NCBI RefSeq assembly: GCF_000002995.4
Contig: NW_025062358.1
Coordinates: forward strand, 1 to 25,393
Length of the DNA stretch: 25,393 nucleotides
DNA from: Brugia malayi
Lineage: Eukaryota > Nematoda > Chromadorea > Rhabditida > Onchocercidae
Reading direction: 5' to 3'
Shown: one piece after another, positions 23,402 through 25,393 of the stretch
Numbering within the stretch: position 1 is the first letter of the stretch
Layout of the letters: the number at the start of each line of letters is the position of its first letter
Position numbers and translations under genes: made by a program
The notes under the pieces: model-generated
What the model saw: the letters and a program-made list of their open reading frames with translations, nothing else
Databases searched by the model: none
What the model was told of the DNA's origin: nothing

Positions 23402-23479
23402 GTTAAAAACAATGCAGTTGAAAGCGGAAATTTTCATCCAAATTCTGTTAAGGAAATTACACAAACTGAAATAATGTAA
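23402..23479 (+). CDS. Possible alternative last exon of SLC3 gene (right copy)
   Basis: Counterpart of 5879-5956, with identical sequence. An acceptor ending at 23401 opens a 25-codon hydrophilic frame to TAA at 23477-23479. It would join in phase to a donor at 23124 inside exon 10. It is offered as an alternative C-terminus, without transcript support. Confidence 0.3.
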   Translation, partial: VKNNAVESGNFHPNSVKEITQTEIM

Positions 23480-24304
23480 GTTTGACAATATCACTGTAAA
23501 ATGATTATAACAACACCGGGAAAAATTATATAGCCTTAACAGATATTTCTTTGATAGTACTCGGGTTTTTGTTAGTTTTCGTAGTTGCTAAAATCTGTAG
23601 TAACTTCATATTTCATCTACAAAAAAATCCCATCAACATATTTTTCCTATATCATCTAAAAGTTTAAAATATGGCGGTTATAGACTATGCTTTCATTCCT
23701 CAGTGCATCCGTACAATAAATTTTATGACACTTTAACAAGAATTACTACTGACAAAAGCATTCAAGACATATATGAAAATATACAAAAACTAATGAACGT
23801 TGATAAAAGTTTTTGTAAGGCACGTTGACCAGTATGTGACTAGGAATAATTTGTTAAATGTTTGGAAAACGACAAAAGTGTAATAGAAACTGCCAATATA
23901 ACAAATTTTCAACTTTTATCGAATGTGATTAACGTGAGCATTTAGATATAATAATTGACATCATACTATTTCCAAACGACTCAAACAATATCATTTCTAA
24001 ACAACTAACTCGTCCACAAGTCAAAGAAACTTGACTATATGTAATTTGCCCATTGATATCGTCCAGCAATAAAGTTAATGATGTATTTAAGTGAAACAAT
24101 ATATACAATAAATTTTATTTACCCAAATGTATGTCCATAAGGTAATTTTGTTTAGCTAACAGCCAAAATGAACTGATGTAACACTTTGTATAAAACAACA
24201 TTTGATGCAAAAATGCATCGGAAGGCAAACATTAAAAAAGTAAAAACTCACATTGCTTTTTACATTACCCGCAAGTAACATTAGTGAAAAATAACAATTA
24301 AGGA
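23480..24304. other. Convergent intergenic region, right copy
   Basis: Counterpart of 5957-6781, with only about two one-base indels. No coding exon is seen. It holds the same candidate polyadenylation hexamers for both strands. Confidence 0.6.
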
Positions 24305-25309
24305 TCACCATGTTTCTTCCTGCTGTGCAGAGATTTTAGGAGCTGTTGATATACTACACTCACCAGATTCTTCTCGATAATCACATGTGGTTGCAGAATT
24401 AATATACAACTGAAAGCAGATTTACCATATTAAACAAATCTAATTAAAATGTCACTTTCCAATAAAAAAGAAAAAAACCTACTTGCAAGGTGGCATCTGT
24501 TTGACGTGCAATAAAGCGAATAAACGGGCGAAGATTCCCACGGTTCGCGGCATTGAGAGTATCATAATAATCAGAACGGGCCTCAACTGGTATTATAACT
24601 GGCGGAAAACCGCTCTGCATCAAAATCAGATTCATTAACAATCGTGCAGTACGACCGTTACCATCAATGAATGGATGTATCGAAACCTGTTTAAAAAAAG
24701 AATTCTTCCAGCTTTAAAAGAATGTATATAGTGATTTTGGAAGGATATACAACTGGTAATACGAAAATATAAGATTTATGTGATCTTGATTTTAGTTCAC
24801 ATTTTTTTATCATAAACACTCTGAAAATGCAAGATTTTTGGAAAATGTGCAATAGACAAACCAGCTTATAATGAGCAATAGCGGCACGTTCTATTGGATC
24901 CAGCAATAAACTGTCCTCCTCATTCAACCATTTCACCATTTCCTCCATTTCTCCTGGTACCATGTTTGCCGGAACGGGTGTGAAACTACTCACAAACACC
25001 TCAAAAGAATAACGAACATCATGAAAAAAAGAATAACAGAACAGAACGTCAAACGCAACTATTCCAAAATTGCCCGTCCTATATTGCTCGAGAATGATAA
25101 AACAATCACCGCCTATTTTGCATTAATCGACATTCCTTTAATGTTGCTCACATATATACAAATTAACAATATTTCATCCTAGATCTGTATCAAACTCTTC
25201 CAAAACATTCACTTCCTATTCACATAATACCAACCTGACTTTTGCGAAATACACCTGCTACTTCCGGATCGACAAAACCAAGAACATGACTATGAATGTC
25301 CAAGATATC
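24305..25309 (-). CDS. fic-1: FICD/FIC-1-type gene, right copy, 3' exons only (cut by window end)
   Basis: The last four coding exons of the Fic gene recur at 25309-25235, 24999-24862, 24686-24483 and 24409-24305, a constant 17523 bases from the left copy. They encode the C-terminal 173 residues, including the catalytic [10 protein letters not shown] motif, with no change in the translated exons. The next upstream exon would start about 30 bases beyond the window, so the gene is truncated by the boundary and not by mutation. Whether a complete second gene exists depends on whether the repeat is real. Confidence 0.9.
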
Positions 25310-25393
25310 CTATAATACAAACAACTTTATGATAAACTGACACAAATAACACTATCTTAACATGCTGCAATAATTTTAAAACAACAGAAAAAT

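Larger units (their letters stand above)
17511..25393. repeat. Right copy of the 7.9-kb near-identical direct repeat
   Basis: This is the second copy of 1-7870, same orientation, 7883 bases, ending exactly at the window edge. The sequence just before it (tcaattccta) cannot be compared because the left copy starts at base 1. Its SLC3 gene is intact in every coding exon, whereas the left copy is frameshifted, so this copy is the more reliable template. The Fic gene is cut off by the window end. Confidence 0.97.

Noticed and set aside
1..25393. Terminal direct repeats as those of a virus, phage or LTR element
   Set aside because: The repeat contains conserved host genes with introns. There are no integrase, reverse transcriptase, capsid or terminase sequences, and no inverted TG/CA ends or target-site duplications are visible.

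Overview
The window is intron-rich, A+T-rich eukaryotic DNA. Gene content and structure point to a nematode, possibly a filarial or other clade III worm (inference). Three conserved animal genes can be rebuilt exon by exon with continuous reading frames. They are an SLC3-type amino-acid-transporter heavy chain (+ strand, 10 coding exons, 621 residues), an FICD/FIC-1-type Fic AMPylase (- strand, 10 coding exons, 469 residues), and an LGG-2/LC3-type autophagy ubiquitin-like protein (+ strand, 3 coding exons, 126 residues). I see no bacterial operon, CRISPR array, rRNA, tRNA or intact transposon.

Layout: 1-2226 is non-coding sequence upstream of the first SLC3 copy, with one small possible secreted-peptide ORF. 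2227-5609 is a frameshifted SLC3 copy. 6782-9685 is the complete Fic gene, convergent with SLC3. 9686-11283 is the shared upstream region between the divergent Fic and LC3 genes. 11284-13433 is the LC3 gene. 13575-17510 is gene-poor. 17511-25393 repeats 1-7870 nearly base for base: it holds the same upstream region, an intact SLC3 copy at 19743-23132, and the four 3'-terminal exons of the Fic gene before the window stops.

The strongest structural signal is this 17.51-kb periodicity. Position 1 aligns with 17511 and position 7870 with the last base, 25393, with no junction visible inside the window. Either the locus is a tandem array or circle with a 17.5-kb unit, or the window is a contig with redundant ends. 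Differences between the copies are mostly one-base indels concentrated in the first 4.9 kb, and they break the frame only in the left copy. That favours sequence error or an assembly artefact over an old paralogue.

By family knowledge the three genes act in separate places: amino-acid exchange at the cell surface (SLC3), control of the ER chaperone BiP (FICD) and autophagosome formation (LGG-2). Their adjacency does not by itself show that they work together. I did not find a convincing undescribed system.
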